Of a stretch of 64,000 nt of DNA, positions 46,937-54,689 are shown piece by piece. A program made the position numbers and the translations under genes. The notes under the pieces are model-generated. The model ran no database searches. It was not told the DNA's origin and was given only the letters and a program-made list of their open reading frames with translations. Source of the stretch: Bradyrhizobiaceae bacterium (GTDB lineage: Bacteria; Pseudomonadota; Alphaproteobacteria; Rhizobiales; Xanthobacteraceae); NCBI GenBank assembly GCA_020853885.1, contig JADYXZ010000019.1, forward strand, positions 124,001-188,000, written 5' to 3'. Position 1 is the stretch's first letter. Each line of letters begins with the position of its first letter.

Positions 46937-47662
46937 ATGACCGGGCGTCTCGCAGACAGGATCGTCCTCATCACCGGCGCCGCCGGCACGATCGGCAGGA
47001 CGGTGGCGGCCGCGATCGCGCAGGAAGGCGGCATCGCCATCGGCTCCGATCTGAAAGGACGCGGCGCCGAGCTCGATCTCGACGTGACGCAGGAGGACGA
47101 CTGGCGCCGCGCCGTCGCCGAGCTCGACCGGCGTCACGGCCGCCTCGACGGCCTCGTCAATTCCGCCGGCATCGGCATGCTCGGCAGCGTGGAGGAGACC
47201 GACTTCGCCACCTGGCGCCACATGATGGCGGTGAACGTCGACGGTATCTTCCTCGGCTGCAAATACGCGATGCCGCTCCTGCGCCGCCGCGGCGGCTCGA
47301 TCGTCAATCTCTCTTCGATCTCCGGCATCGTCGCCGGGCACAACCTCGCCGCCTACAACGCCTCGAAAGGCGCGGTGCGGCTCTTGTCGAAATCCGTGGC
47401 GCTGCACGGCGCGCGCCTCAAGCCGCCGGTGCGCTGCAACTCCGTGCATCCCTCGTTCGTCGAGGGCGACATGGTCGACGCCATGCTCCGCGCGGTCCCC
47501 GATCCCGCGAAAGCGCGCGAGAAGATGACGAGCGACATCCCGCTCCGCCGCTTTGCGAAGCCGGAGGAAGTGGCGGCGCTCACCGTCTATCTGCTCTCCG
47601 ACGAAAGCGGCTTCGTCACCGGCGCGGAATTCCCGATCGACGGCGGGCTTTCTGCCCGCTGA
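46937..47662 (+). CDS. SDR-family oxidoreductase (first of two)
   Basis: 241 residues from the ATG at 46937 with AGGGG five bases upstream; the ATG at 46910 lies in the terminator T-run. The NAD(P)-binding ITGAAGTIGRTVA, NSAGIG, and the catalytic Ser (NLSSISG) with YNASK are all present. The C-terminal IDGGLSA is typical. The TGxxxGIG motif is replaced by TGAAGTIG. The substrate is unknown; 3-hydroxysteroid/cyclohexanol-type SDRs are comparable. Confidence 0.9.
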   Translation: MTGRLADRIVLITGAAGTIGRTVAAAIAQEGGIAIGSDLKGRGAELDLDVTQEDDWRRAVAELDRRHGRLDGLVNSAGIGMLGSVEETDFATWRHMMAVNVDGIFLGCKYAMPLLRRRGGSIVNLSSISGIVAGHNLAAYNASKGAVRLLSKSVALHGARLKPPVRCNSVHPSFVEGDMVDAMLRAVPDPAKAREKMTSDIPLRRFAKPEEVAALTVYLLSDESGFVTGAEFPIDGGLSAR

Positions 47663-47743
47663 GCATTTTCCGGCGAAGCATGCCCCGGACTCGATCCGGG
47701 GTGGACACCGGTTCGCCGTAGAAAATGCGACCACTAAAATATG

Positions 47744-47784
47744 CTAGGCCATGATCCATTCAATTGAATCGGATCATGGCCTAG
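47744..47784. repeat. 41-bp near-perfect palindrome (family H)
   Basis: Arms CTAGGCCATGATCC and GGATCATGGCCTAG are perfect over 14 bp. The centre ATTCAATTGAAT is itself palindromic, with one extra C. It lies between the two SDR genes. It is less GC-rich than the other families and has no poly-T tail, so a protein-binding site or a dispersed repeat is more likely than a terminator. Confidence 0.8.
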
Positions 47785-47842
47785 CGGTGGACGAAATACC
47801 TCCGAGCCGCTATGCCATCGCGGCCACGAGGGAGAACGCGCC

Positions 47843-48613
47843 ATGGTGCAGATGCTCGATCCGAAAACCCTGACCGTGCTCGTGACCGGCGCCACCGCCG
47901 GCTTCGGTGCGGCCACTGTCCGCCGCTTCGCGGAGGCCGGCAGCCGCGTGATCGCCACCGGCCGCCGCGCCGACCGGCTCGACGCCCTGAAGAAAGAGCT
48001 TGGCGCCCGCTGCCATACGCTGAATTTCGATGTCGCCGACCGCGTCGCCACCGGGAAGGCGCTGGCGGGCCTCCCCGCCGAGTTCGCGAAGATCAACGTC
48101 GTGGTCGCCAATGCCGGCGGCGCGCTCGGCCTCGAGCCCGCGCATCAGGCGAACCTCGACGACTGGGACCAGATGGTGAAGGTCAACATCAACGGCGTGC
48201 TCTACACCGTGCGCGCGACGTTGCCCGGCATGATCGAGCGCGACGAGGGCCACGTCGTCATTCTCGGCTCCGTCGCCGGCGACTATCCCTATCCCGGCGG
48301 CAATGTGTACGGCGGCGTCAAGGCGTTCGCGAAGCAGTTCGCGCTCAATCTGCGCTCCGACATCCTCGGCGCCAATGTCCGCGTCACCAACGTCGAGCCC
48401 GGCCTCGCCGAGACGGAGTTCTCCGTCGTCCGCTTCAAGGGCGACAAGGAGAAGGCCGCGAAGGTCTATGAAGGCGTGCAACCGATGACCGCCGGCGACA
48501 TCGCCGAGCAGATCTTCTTCTGCTGCACGCTGCCGCGCCACGTGAACATCAACCGCATCCAGTCGATGGCGACGATGCAGGCGTTCGCGCCGTTCGCGAT
48601 CAAGCGCAAATAA
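47843..48613 (+). CDS. SDR-family oxidoreductase, YdfG-like (second of two)
   Basis: 256 residues. The NADP-binding start VLVTGATAGFGAATVRRFAEAG, VVANAGGALG, ILGSVAGDYPYPGGNVYGGVK (Ser-Tyr-Lys triad) and the ending RVTNVEPGLAETEFS match the YdfG branch of SDRs, which oxidise 3-hydroxy acids such as L-allo-threonine or 3-hydroxypropionate. Substrate inference is moderate. It is separated from the first SDR by palindrome H, so the two may not be cotranscribed. Confidence 0.9.
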   Translation: MVQMLDPKTLTVLVTGATAGFGAATVRRFAEAGSRVIATGRRADRLDALKKELGARCHTLNFDVADRVATGKALAGLPAEFAKINVVVANAGGALGLEPAHQANLDDWDQMVKVNINGVLYTVRATLPGMIERDEGHVVILGSVAGDYPYPGGNVYGGVKAFAKQFALNLRSDILGANVRVTNVEPGLAETEFSVVRFKGDKEKAAKVYEGVQPMTAGDIAEQIFFCCTLPRHVNINRIQSMATMQAFAPFAIKRK

Positions 48614-48636
48614 GCGACAGGTCTAGGCAGCGCCAT

Positions 48637-48727
48637 ACTCCGCTCATTCCCGCGCAAGCGGGAATCCAGAGCCAAGAATATAGGCGTGCAAGGGGCCCTG
48701 GGTCCCCGCTTTCGCGGGGACGAGCGG
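48637..48727. repeat. Palindromic repeat family B, copy 3
   Basis: Same composite as copy 1: CATTCCCGCGCAAGCGGGAA-type hairpin (one change, GCGCAAGC), spacer, then GTCCCCGCTTTCGCGGGGAC, bracketed by ACTCCGCTC and GAGCGG. The spacer is longer than in copy 1. It lies between convergent genes. Confidence 0.9.
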
Positions 48728-48740
48728 ATAATTTGACTCG

Positions 48741-49316
48741 TCACCGCACCAGATAAAACGCCCCGCCGTCCTGCGCCTGCCCGTCGAAGCGGGAGGGGCC
48801 GGTCGGCTGCAGCCGGCCGACGATCCCGCGCGATGGATTGCGCAGGATCAATTCGTCGCCCTGGATTTCCCAGCTCTGCACGCTGGCGAAGGCGCCCGGG
48901 CAATCCGAGCCGCCGCGCGCCGAATACGCGGTGCCGATGACGACGCCGCCCAGGATCATGCTGCAGTGGCGGCTGCCGTCGCCGGTCGCCAGCGTCCAGT
49001 TGCCGAACAGCGACTGCGCGGGGATCGCGTCGGCGGGCGCAACGCGCGGCTTCGCCGCGGTCATTCCACCCGGCGGATCGTCGCGCTCGCTGCGCAGCGC
49101 GACGACCTGCGTGCCGCCGTCGCCCTGCGCGGTCGCGATCTCGGGTTTTGCCGGCCTGGGCTTGGGCTTGGCCGCGGTGCTCTGCGGCAGGGTCTTTGGC
49201 GTGTCGATCACGCGCGGCTTCGCCGCGCCGTCTGCCTCGGTCAGGCCGTCGGTCATGCAGCCGGCAAGCATCACGCCGGCCGCCGCGACGGCAATCAGTC
49301 TTGGAAACCCATACAT
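48741..49316 (-). CDS. Inh/AprI-type protease inhibitor-like lipoprotein
   Basis: 191 residues. The lipobox VMLAGC places the lipidated Cys at residue 20. A Pro/Lys-rich linker (about 50-95) leads to the C-terminal Inh domain, which has LFGNWTLATGDGSRHCSMIL and later YLVR at the end, including the paired Cys (RHCSM and SDCPG) of the AprI/Inh/Omp19 family. It may inhibit periplasmic or host proteases. No serralysin-type protease gene is nearby, so it may instead be structural. Confidence 0.84.
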   Translation of the reverse strand: MYGFPRLIAVAAAGVMLAGCMTDGLTEADGAAKPRVIDTPKTLPQSTAAKPKPRPAKPEIATAQGDGGTQVVALRSERDDPPGGMTAAKPRVAPADAIPAQSLFGNWTLATGDGSRHCSMILGGVVIGTAYSARGGSDCPGAFASVQSWEIQGDELILRNPSRGIVGRLQPTGPSRFDGQAQDGGAFYLVR

Positions 49317-49351
49317 CCCGCACGCCCCGCAAACACGGAAACTATAATTTA

Positions 49352-50050
49352 CTAGGCTCGCGGGGACGAGGGCACCTCTCCAGGGAAATCGCTGTGGATA
49401 GTGCGAACGCGCTGCCGTGCGCCCGTGAATCGCGCGGCGAGACGCTGTGCCGCGGCCTCCGGATCGCCGGCACCCATGATCGCGGAGACCACGGCGATGC
49501 CATCGGCGCCCGCGGGCGGTAGGAGATGCGCGTTGCCTTCGCCGATGCCGCCGATCGCAAGCAGCGGCAAGGCCGATAGGGCCCGCACGCGGGCAAGCCC
49601 TTCGGTGCCGAGCGCCGGCGCGGCGTCGGGCTTGGTCGCCGTCGCGAATACCGGCCCGACGCCGAGATAATCGGCATAGGCCGTATCCGCCTGCCGTGCC
49701 TCTTCCACCTGCGTGATGGAGAGCCCGATCGTCCGCTCCGGGCCGAGCAATTCGCGCGCGGCCTTTGTCGGCAGGTCCGATTGCCCGAGATGCACGCCAT
49801 CGGCGCCCGCTGCAAGCGCGACGTCCACCCGGTCGTTGATCAGGAGCGGAACGTGGAGCGGATCGAGCAGCGCCTTGAGCGCCAGCGCAAGCTCGAGGAA
49901 CTCCCGGCTGTCTGCTTCCTTCTCGCGCAGCTGCACGCTCGTCGCGCCGCCGCGCACGGCCGCCGCCACCACGTCCGTGAGCGAAGTCCCGCGCAGGAAC
50001 GAACGGTCGGTGACGAGGCAGAGCGTGAGCGCGTTGCGCGCAAGGCTCAC
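49352..50050 (-). CDS. thiE: Thiamine phosphate synthase, GTG start
   Basis: 232 residues from a GTG at 50050 that overlaps the thiM stop (GTGA). ThiE TIM-barrel motifs: TSVQLREKEADSREFLELA, LLINDRVDVALAAGADGVHLGQ (phosphate/HMP binding), and the C-terminal IGGIGEGN with AVVSAIMGAGDP. It couples HMP-PP with thiazole phosphate to thiamine monophosphate. It is the second gene of a riboswitch-controlled pair with thiM. Confidence 0.95.
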   Translation of the reverse strand: MSLARNALTLCLVTDRSFLRGTSLTDVVAAAVRGGATSVQLREKEADSREFLELALALKALLDPLHVPLLINDRVDVALAAGADGVHLGQSDLPTKAARELLGPERTIGLSITQVEEARQADTAYADYLGVGPVFATATKPDAAPALGTEGLARVRALSALPLLAIGGIGEGNAHLLPPAGADGIAVVSAIMGAGDPEAAAQRLAARFTGARQRVRTIHSDFPGEVPSSPRA

Positions 50051-50850
50051 GGGATCACCACGAGTTGCCGCTCGACCTCCGCCGGCGAAATACGGTCGAG
50101 GAGGTCGATGAAGGCGGTACGGAACGAGGCCGGGCCTTCGGCCTTCTTCGCCGCGAGCGAGCCGGCAACGCCATAGACGGCGGCAGCGGCCGCCGCGGCT
50201 GTGAACGCATCGCGCTCGACCGCGGCGAAAGCCCCGACGACCGCCGACAGCGCGCAGCCGAGCGCCGTCACTTTCGTCATCAGCTCATGGCCGTTGCCGA
50301 GCTTCACCGCGCGCCGGCCGTCGGTGATGAGGTCGATCGCGCCCGACGCCACGACGACGCAGCCCTGGCGTTCGGCAAGGGCGCGCGCGGCCGCTTCGGC
50401 TTCCTCGGTCGTGTTCGCGCTGTCCACGCCCTTCGGCCGCGCGCCGGCGGTGCCGGCGACCGCGAGGATCTCCGAAGCGTTGCCGCGGATGACCGTCGGC
50501 CGCTCAGGGAGGAGGGCGGCGACCGTCTCGTTGCGGAAGCCGGTGGCACCCGCGCCGACCGGGTCGAGCACCCAGGGGATCGATTTCTCGCGCGCGGCCT
50601 TTGCCGCGATCCGCATTCCCTCGACCCAGGGCGCCGACAGCGTGCCGATATTAATGACGAGCGCGTTGGAGAAGGAGACGAACTCCGCCACTTCTTCCCT
50701 GGCATGCACCATGGCGGGCGACGCGCCGATGGCGAGCAGGGCGTTCGCCGCCACGTCCATCGAGACGTAGTTGGCGATGTTGTGGACGAGCGGCCGCTTC
50801 TCGCGGAGTACGGAAAGCAGACGTGCGGATTGGACGGCGATGTCGGTCAT
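50047..50850 (-). CDS. thiM: Hydroxyethylthiazole kinase
   Basis: 267 residues. ThiM motifs: RPLVHNIANYVSMDVAANALLAIGASP, and WVLDPVGAGATGFR, RGNASEILAV (substrate and ATP contacts), with the catalytic Cys/Gly region KVTALGCALSAVVGAF. It phosphorylates salvaged 4-methyl-5-hydroxyethylthiazole. With ThiE it makes a salvage unit lacking thiD, thiC and thiG. The upstream TPP riboswitch fits feedback by thiamine pyrophosphate. Confidence 0.95.
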   Translation of the reverse strand: MTDIAVQSARLLSVLREKRPLVHNIANYVSMDVAANALLAIGASPAMVHAREEVAEFVSFSNALVINIGTLSAPWVEGMRIAAKAAREKSIPWVLDPVGAGATGFRNETVAALLPERPTVIRGNASEILAVAGTAGARPKGVDSANTTEEAEAAARALAERQGCVVVASGAIDLITDGRRAVKLGNGHELMTKVTALGCALSAVVGAFAAVERDAFTAAAAAAAVYGVAGSLAAKKAEGPASFRTAFIDLLDRISPAEVERQLVVIP

Positions 50851-50853
50851 GGC

Positions 50854-50931
50854 TCCTCCCTTCGCTGGTACGAACCAGATCAGGTTCCATGGGTGTGATC
50901 TCAGCTCCGGAACGGAGCACCCCAGGAGTGT
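50854..50931 (-). promoter_or_regulatory. TPP riboswitch (THI element) upstream of thiM
   Basis: Read on the minus strand, the conserved TPP-aptamer core is clear. GGGGTGCTCC and GGAGCTGAGAT are followed by CACCCATGGAACCTGATCTG, then GGTTCGTACCAGCG and AGGGAGGA just before the thiM ATG. The CTGAGA and ACCTGATCTGGTT blocks are diagnostic. The closing arm AGGGAGGA overlaps the Shine-Dalgarno, so translational control is likely. Confidence 0.95.
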
Positions 50932-50970
50932 CGCAATCTTGTAGGCGGGAGTTTTTTCCCGTCAAGCCGT

Positions 50971-51615
50971 TTATGGCACCAGCGGATGCCCCGGCATCAG
51001 GTCGTAGGGGTGCTTCCAGCCGGGCAGCGCCCGGATGCGCTCGCGCCAGGCGCTGATCGCCGGATGGTCGGCGCCGATGTCGAAGCCGAATTCCTCGGCC
51101 GGGTAGAAAAGGTATCCGGCTAGCGAGATGTCGGCGATCGTCGGCCGCTCGCCAAGCAGGAACGGTACCTTCTGCAGCCGCTTGTTGACGATGCCGAGAT
51201 TGTTGTCGATCCGCGCCTTGAGGAATTCGAACACCGCCTTGTCGGGCGTCGGCTTCGCCCAGTTCTTGATGAAGCGGTAGGGCCCGAGGAAGCCGTTGAC
51301 CTTCTGGTTGTCGAACAGGACCCAGCGCAGCACTTCGAGCTCTTCGTCCTCGCCCTGCGGCAGGAACTTGCCGCTCTTCCTCGCGAGATAGGTGAGGATC
51401 ACGCCCGACTGGCTCAGCTTTTTCTCGCCGTGCACGAGCACCGGCGCTTCGCCCATCTCGTTGATCTTCTCGCGGTACTCCGGCGTGCGCTGCACGAGGC
51501 CCTTGAAGAAATCGATCCACACCGGCTCCCAGTCGGCGCCGATGAGATTGAGCATCAGCGCCGCGCGGTACGCATTGCCGGACTGGGCGAAGCAATAGAG
51601 CTGGTATTCGGGCAT
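50971..51615 (-). CDS. Glutathione S-transferase family protein
   Basis: 214 residues. The thioredoxin-like domain has QLYCFAQSGNAYRAALMLNL, NEMGEAPVLVHG with the cis-Pro, and LSQSGVILTYLAR (gamma-glutamyl contact). The C-terminal helical domain has RPTIADISLAGYLFYPAEEF. The GST subclass is uncertain, and relatives include proteins annotated as membrane-associated or beta-etherase-like. It lies between the thiamine pair and the DUF559 cassette on the same strand. Confidence 0.9.
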   Translation of the reverse strand: MPEYQLYCFAQSGNAYRAALMLNLIGADWEPVWIDFFKGLVQRTPEYREKINEMGEAPVLVHGEKKLSQSGVILTYLARKSGKFLPQGEDEELEVLRWVLFDNQKVNGFLGPYRFIKNWAKPTPDKAVFEFLKARIDNNLGIVNKRLQKVPFLLGERPTIADISLAGYLFYPAEEFGFDIGADHPAISAWRERIRALPGWKHPYDLMPGHPLVP

Positions 51616-51651
51616 CGATCGAATTCCTTGTTCAAGATTGCTGCGGATCAG

Positions 51652-52089
51652 TTATTTCCCCTCTCCCCAACGGGGAGAGGGTGGCGAGGCGCGCCGCCGC
51701 ACTGCCGAAGGAGTCAGCGCGGCAATCGATCGGCGCGCCGAGCCGGGAGAGGGGGCTTGCTTTGCCAATTGCAACGCAGTCGAGATGATTTCCAGAATCT
51801 CGTCCGTAGAACGAAGCACGTCGTTATTCCAGAATCGCAGCACGCGAAATCCTTGCTCGCTCAGAAACTGATCGCGCGCCTTGTCCTTTTGGTTTTCGTT
51901 GTGCTGAGCGCCATCCACTTCGATCACGACCTTCGCTCGCAAGCATGCAAAATCGGCGACGTACGGCCCAATCGGCACCTGCCGCTTGAATTTCAGTCCC
52001 TGAAAGCGGTGGGCGCGCAGCCGGTACCAAAGCCGCCGCTCGGCATCGGTCATCGTCTTCCTAAGCGCTTTCGCTCGCTCAACCGACAT
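51652..52089 (-). CDS. DUF559 (Vsr-like PD-(D/E)XK) endonuclease embedded in inverted repeats
   Basis: 145 residues from the ATG at 52089. The core opens SVERAKALRKTMTDAERRLW, a DUF559 hallmark, then FKRQVPIGPYVADFACLRAK and VVIEVDGAQH, giving the PD-(D/E)XK-like Asp, Glu and Gln-His set, and ends GFRVLRFWNNDVL. The ATG abuts repeat C2, whose inner end GGGAGAGGGGG supplies the Shine-Dalgarno. The C-terminal 34 residues are translated repeat C1 (SPPSPRWGEGK). A longer frame from 52167 would also translate repeat C2 (SPLPLLGERV). Function is unknown; DUF559 is a Vsr-like nuclease fold. Confidence 0.87.
   Translation of the reverse strand: MSVERAKALRKTMTDAERRLWYRLRAHRFQGLKFKRQVPIGPYVADFACLRAKVVIEVDGAQHNENQKDKARDQFLSEQGFRVLRFWNNDVLRSTDEILEIISTALQLAKQAPSPGSARRSIAALTPSAVRRRASPPSPRWGEGK
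51658..51755. repeat. Repeat family C, left copy (C1) of the DUF559 cassette
   Basis: From outside inward: hairpin CCCCTCTCCCC-AAC-GGGGAGAGGG, then GTGGCGAGGCGCGCC...GGCGCGCCGAGCCG, then inner edge GGGAGAGGGGG (51745-51755). The middle carries a long unpaired-looking loop of about 35 bases. It is inverted relative to C2. Confidence 0.92.
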
Positions 52090-52151
52090 CCCCCTCTCCC
52101 GCCTCGCGCCTTCGGCGCTCGGCACCCTCTCCCCCAAAAGGGGGAGAGGGG
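52090..52151. repeat. Repeat family C, right copy (C2) of the DUF559 cassette
   Basis: From inside outward: CCCCCTCTCCC (52090-52100), then GCCTCGCGCCTTCGGCGCTCGGCA, then hairpin CCCTCTCCCCC-AAAA-GGGGGAGAGGGG. The inner 11 bases are the exact inverse of C1's inner edge. The gene's ATG begins at the next base. Confidence 0.92.
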
Positions 52152-52192
52152 AAGCGTGATCAGACAACTGGTGCGATCAGGCGTCGTTCGCG

Positions 52193-53689
52193 TCACTTCA
52201 TCGTCGGAATCACGAACTCCGCGCCGTCCTTGATCCCCGACGGCCAGCGCGAGGTGATGGTCTTCGTCTTCGTGTAGAAGCGCACTGAATCCGGCCCGTG
52301 CTGGTTGAGGTCGCCGAACATCGAGCGCTTCCAGCCGCCGAACGTGTAGTAGGCGAGGGGAACCGGGATCGCGAAATTGACGCCCACCATGCCGACGTCG
52401 ACCTTGCTCGCGAAGTCGCGCGCCGCGTCGCCGTCGCGTGTGAAGATCGCGACGCCGTTGCCGTATTCGTTCTTGTTCGGGAGCTCCAGCGCCTCCTGGT
52501 AGTCCGCCGCGCGCACGACCGAGAGCACCGGCCCGAAGATCTCGTCCTTGTAGATCTTCATCTCCGGCTTCACCTCGTCGAACAGGCAGCCGCCCATGTA
52601 GAAGCCGTTCTCGTAGCCCTGCATCTTGAAGCCGCGGCCGTCGACGCGGAGCTTGGCGCCTTCCTTCACGCCCGTCTCCACGTAGCCGAGCACTTTCTCG
52701 AGGTGCTGCTTCGTGATCAGCGGGCCGAAATCGGCGTCCGTCGAGGTCGAAGGGCCGATCTTCAGGCTCTCGACGCGCGGGATCAGCCGGTCCACGAGGT
52801 TGTCGGCCGTTTTCTTGCCGACCGGCACCGCGACCGAGATCGCCATGCAGCGCTCGCCCGCCGAGCCGTAGCCCGCGCCCACGAGCGCATCCACGACCTG
52901 ATCCATGTCCGCGTCCGGCATGACGATCATGTGGTTCTTGGCGCCGCCGAATGCCTGCACGCGCTTGCCGTGCGCGGTGCCGCGCGTGAACACGTATTCG
53001 GCGATCGGCGTCGAGCCGACGAAGCCGACGGCGCGGATGTCCGGATCGTCGAGGATCGCATCCACCGCCACCTTGTCGCCGTTCACGACATTGAAGATGC
53101 CGGCCGGCAATCCCGCTTCGAGGAAGAGTTCCGCGATCCGCATCGGCACGCCCGGGTCGCGCTCCGACGGCTTCAGCACGAAGGCATTGCCGCAGGCGAT
53201 CGCCGGCGCGCACTTCCAGAGCGGGATCATTGCCGGGAAATTGAACGGCGTGATGCCGGCGACGACGCCGAGCGGCTGCCGCATGGAATAGAGGTCGATC
53301 CCCGGTCCCGCACCGTCCGTATATTCGCCCTTCATCAAATGCGGGACGCCGCAGGCGAACTCGACCACTTCGAGCCCGCGCTGGATGTCGCCGCGGGCGT
53401 CGCCGATGGTCTTGCCGTGCTCGCGCGCGAGCAGCTCCGCGAGCTGGTCGTATTCCTTCTGGATCAGCTCGAGGAACTTGAACATCACCCGCGCACGGCG
53501 CTGCGGGTTGGTGGCGGCCCAGCCCGGCTGCGCCGCCTTTGCGTTCTCGACGGCGGCACGCACTTCCGCGGCGGTCGCGAGCGCGACCCTGGCGATCACC
53601 TCGCCGGTCATGGGTTGGAAGACGTCGCCCGTCCGGCCGGACGCGCCCTTGACGTGTTTGCCGCCGATGAAGTGGCCGATCTCGCGCAT
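52193..53689 (-). CDS. mmsA: CoA-acylating methylmalonate-semialdehyde dehydrogenase
   Basis: 498 residues, the family length. The start REIGHFIGGKHVKGASGRTG, the Rossmann-region GITPFNFPAMIPLWK, the nucleotide-contact VGFVGSTPIA and the catalytic Cys in GYGSAGERCMAI (C281) are characteristic. It converts methylmalonate semialdehyde to propionyl-CoA in valine and inositol breakdown. No other valine genes (mmsB, bkd) are adjacent. The gene ends 41 bp from repeat C2. Confidence 0.94.
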   Translation of the reverse strand: MREIGHFIGGKHVKGASGRTGDVFQPMTGEVIARVALATAAEVRAAVENAKAAQPGWAATNPQRRARVMFKFLELIQKEYDQLAELLAREHGKTIGDARGDIQRGLEVVEFACGVPHLMKGEYTDGAGPGIDLYSMRQPLGVVAGITPFNFPAMIPLWKCAPAIACGNAFVLKPSERDPGVPMRIAELFLEAGLPAGIFNVVNGDKVAVDAILDDPDIRAVGFVGSTPIAEYVFTRGTAHGKRVQAFGGAKNHMIVMPDADMDQVVDALVGAGYGSAGERCMAISVAVPVGKKTADNLVDRLIPRVESLKIGPSTSTDADFGPLITKQHLEKVLGYVETGVKEGAKLRVDGRGFKMQGYENGFYMGGCLFDEVKPEMKIYKDEIFGPVLSVVRAADYQEALELPNKNEYGNGVAIFTRDGDAARDFASKVDVGMVGVNFAIPVPLAYYTFGGWKRSMFGDLNQHGPDSVRFYTKTKTITSRWPSGIKDGAEFVIPTMK

Positions 53690-53898
53690 TCTTCTCCCCT
53701 CCCGAATACCGCTGGACGCGCTTGCCGCGTCCGAGTTCTCGTCTTTCTCCTACCGCAGCGCCGGAGCGCGCGAAAGGCCGACGTTCGCCTGAAAAACCGC
53801 GGAAACTCGCGGATTTAACGGTCTTTTAGGCCGCTGCGGGCTAAGCCATTTCCCAGGTGAGCCACGCCAGAACGGCGCGGACATGGACGGAGAATCCG

Positions 53899-54669
53899 AT
53901 GGATCTCACCACGGGGCTCGGCCTTCTGGCCGGGGCTGCAGTGGTCGTATCGCTTATCCTGATGGGCGGCGACCTCCGGACCTTCTACGACGTGCACGCC
54001 GTGATCGTGATCTTCGGCGGCTCGTTCGCGGCCACCCTCATTCGTTTCCCCCTGCAATCGATCCTGCACGGCGTGCCGCTTGGGCTGAAATACGCCTTCA
54101 CCATGCGCCGCATGACCCAGCGCGATCTCGTCGACGAGCTCGCGAGCCTCGCCGACGTCGCCCGCAAGCAGGGCCCGCTCGGCCTCGAGAAGGTGGAGAT
54201 CGACGACCCGTTCCTCGCCAAGGGCGTGCGCTACGTCGCCGACGGCTATGACGCAAATTTTATCCGCGAGACGCTGACGCGCGACCGTGAGACGTTTCTC
54301 ACGCACCTCGACGAGGGTCAGAAGATCTACCGCGCCATCGGCGACTGCGCGCCGGCCTTCGGCATGGTCGGCACGCTGATCGGCATGGTGCAGATGTTCG
54401 CCAACATGACCGACCCCTCCAAGCTCGGCCCGTTCATGGCGATCGCGCTGCTCGCCACGCTCTACGGCGCCGTCGTCGCCAATATTCTTTGCCTCCCGAT
54501 CGCCGACAAGCTGCACGGCAAGCTCGCCGACGAGGAGGTGAACCGCACCCTCATCATCGACGGCGTCCTCATGCTGCGCGAAGCGAAGAGCCCGCAGATC
54601 GTGCGCGAGATGCTGCTCGCGTACCTCCCGGAAGCCGGCCAGGAAAAAGCAGAGGCAGTGCCGGCGTGA
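53899..54669 (+). CDS. MotA/PomA-like proton or sodium channel subunit
   Basis: 256 residues from the ATG at 53899 with GGAG eight bases upstream. Four membrane helices are visible. The family motif PAFGMVGTLIGMVQMF (P152 equals the functional MotA proline) and the preceding GDCA are clear. It resembles PomA/MotP more than E. coli MotA. It would be the stator channel with the adjacent MotB-like protein. No flagellar structural genes are in the window, so an alternative use of the stator is possible. Confidence 0.88.
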   Translation: MDLTTGLGLLAGAAVVVSLILMGGDLRTFYDVHAVIVIFGGSFAATLIRFPLQSILHGVPLGLKYAFTMRRMTQRDLVDELASLADVARKQGPLGLEKVEIDDPFLAKGVRYVADGYDANFIRETLTRDRETFLTHLDEGQKIYRAIGDCAPAFGMVGTLIGMVQMFANMTDPSKLGPFMAIALLATLYGAVVANILCLPIADKLHGKLADEEVNRTLIIDGVLMLREAKSPQIVREMLLAYLPEAGQEKAEAVPA

Positions 54670-54689
54670 TGCCCGGCCGTATGTAGCGT

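Noticed and set aside
52090-52167. DUF559 start at 52167
   Set aside because: The extra 26 residues are translation of the repeat (SPLPLLGERV...); the ATG at 52089 has a better ribosome site and begins the conserved domain.
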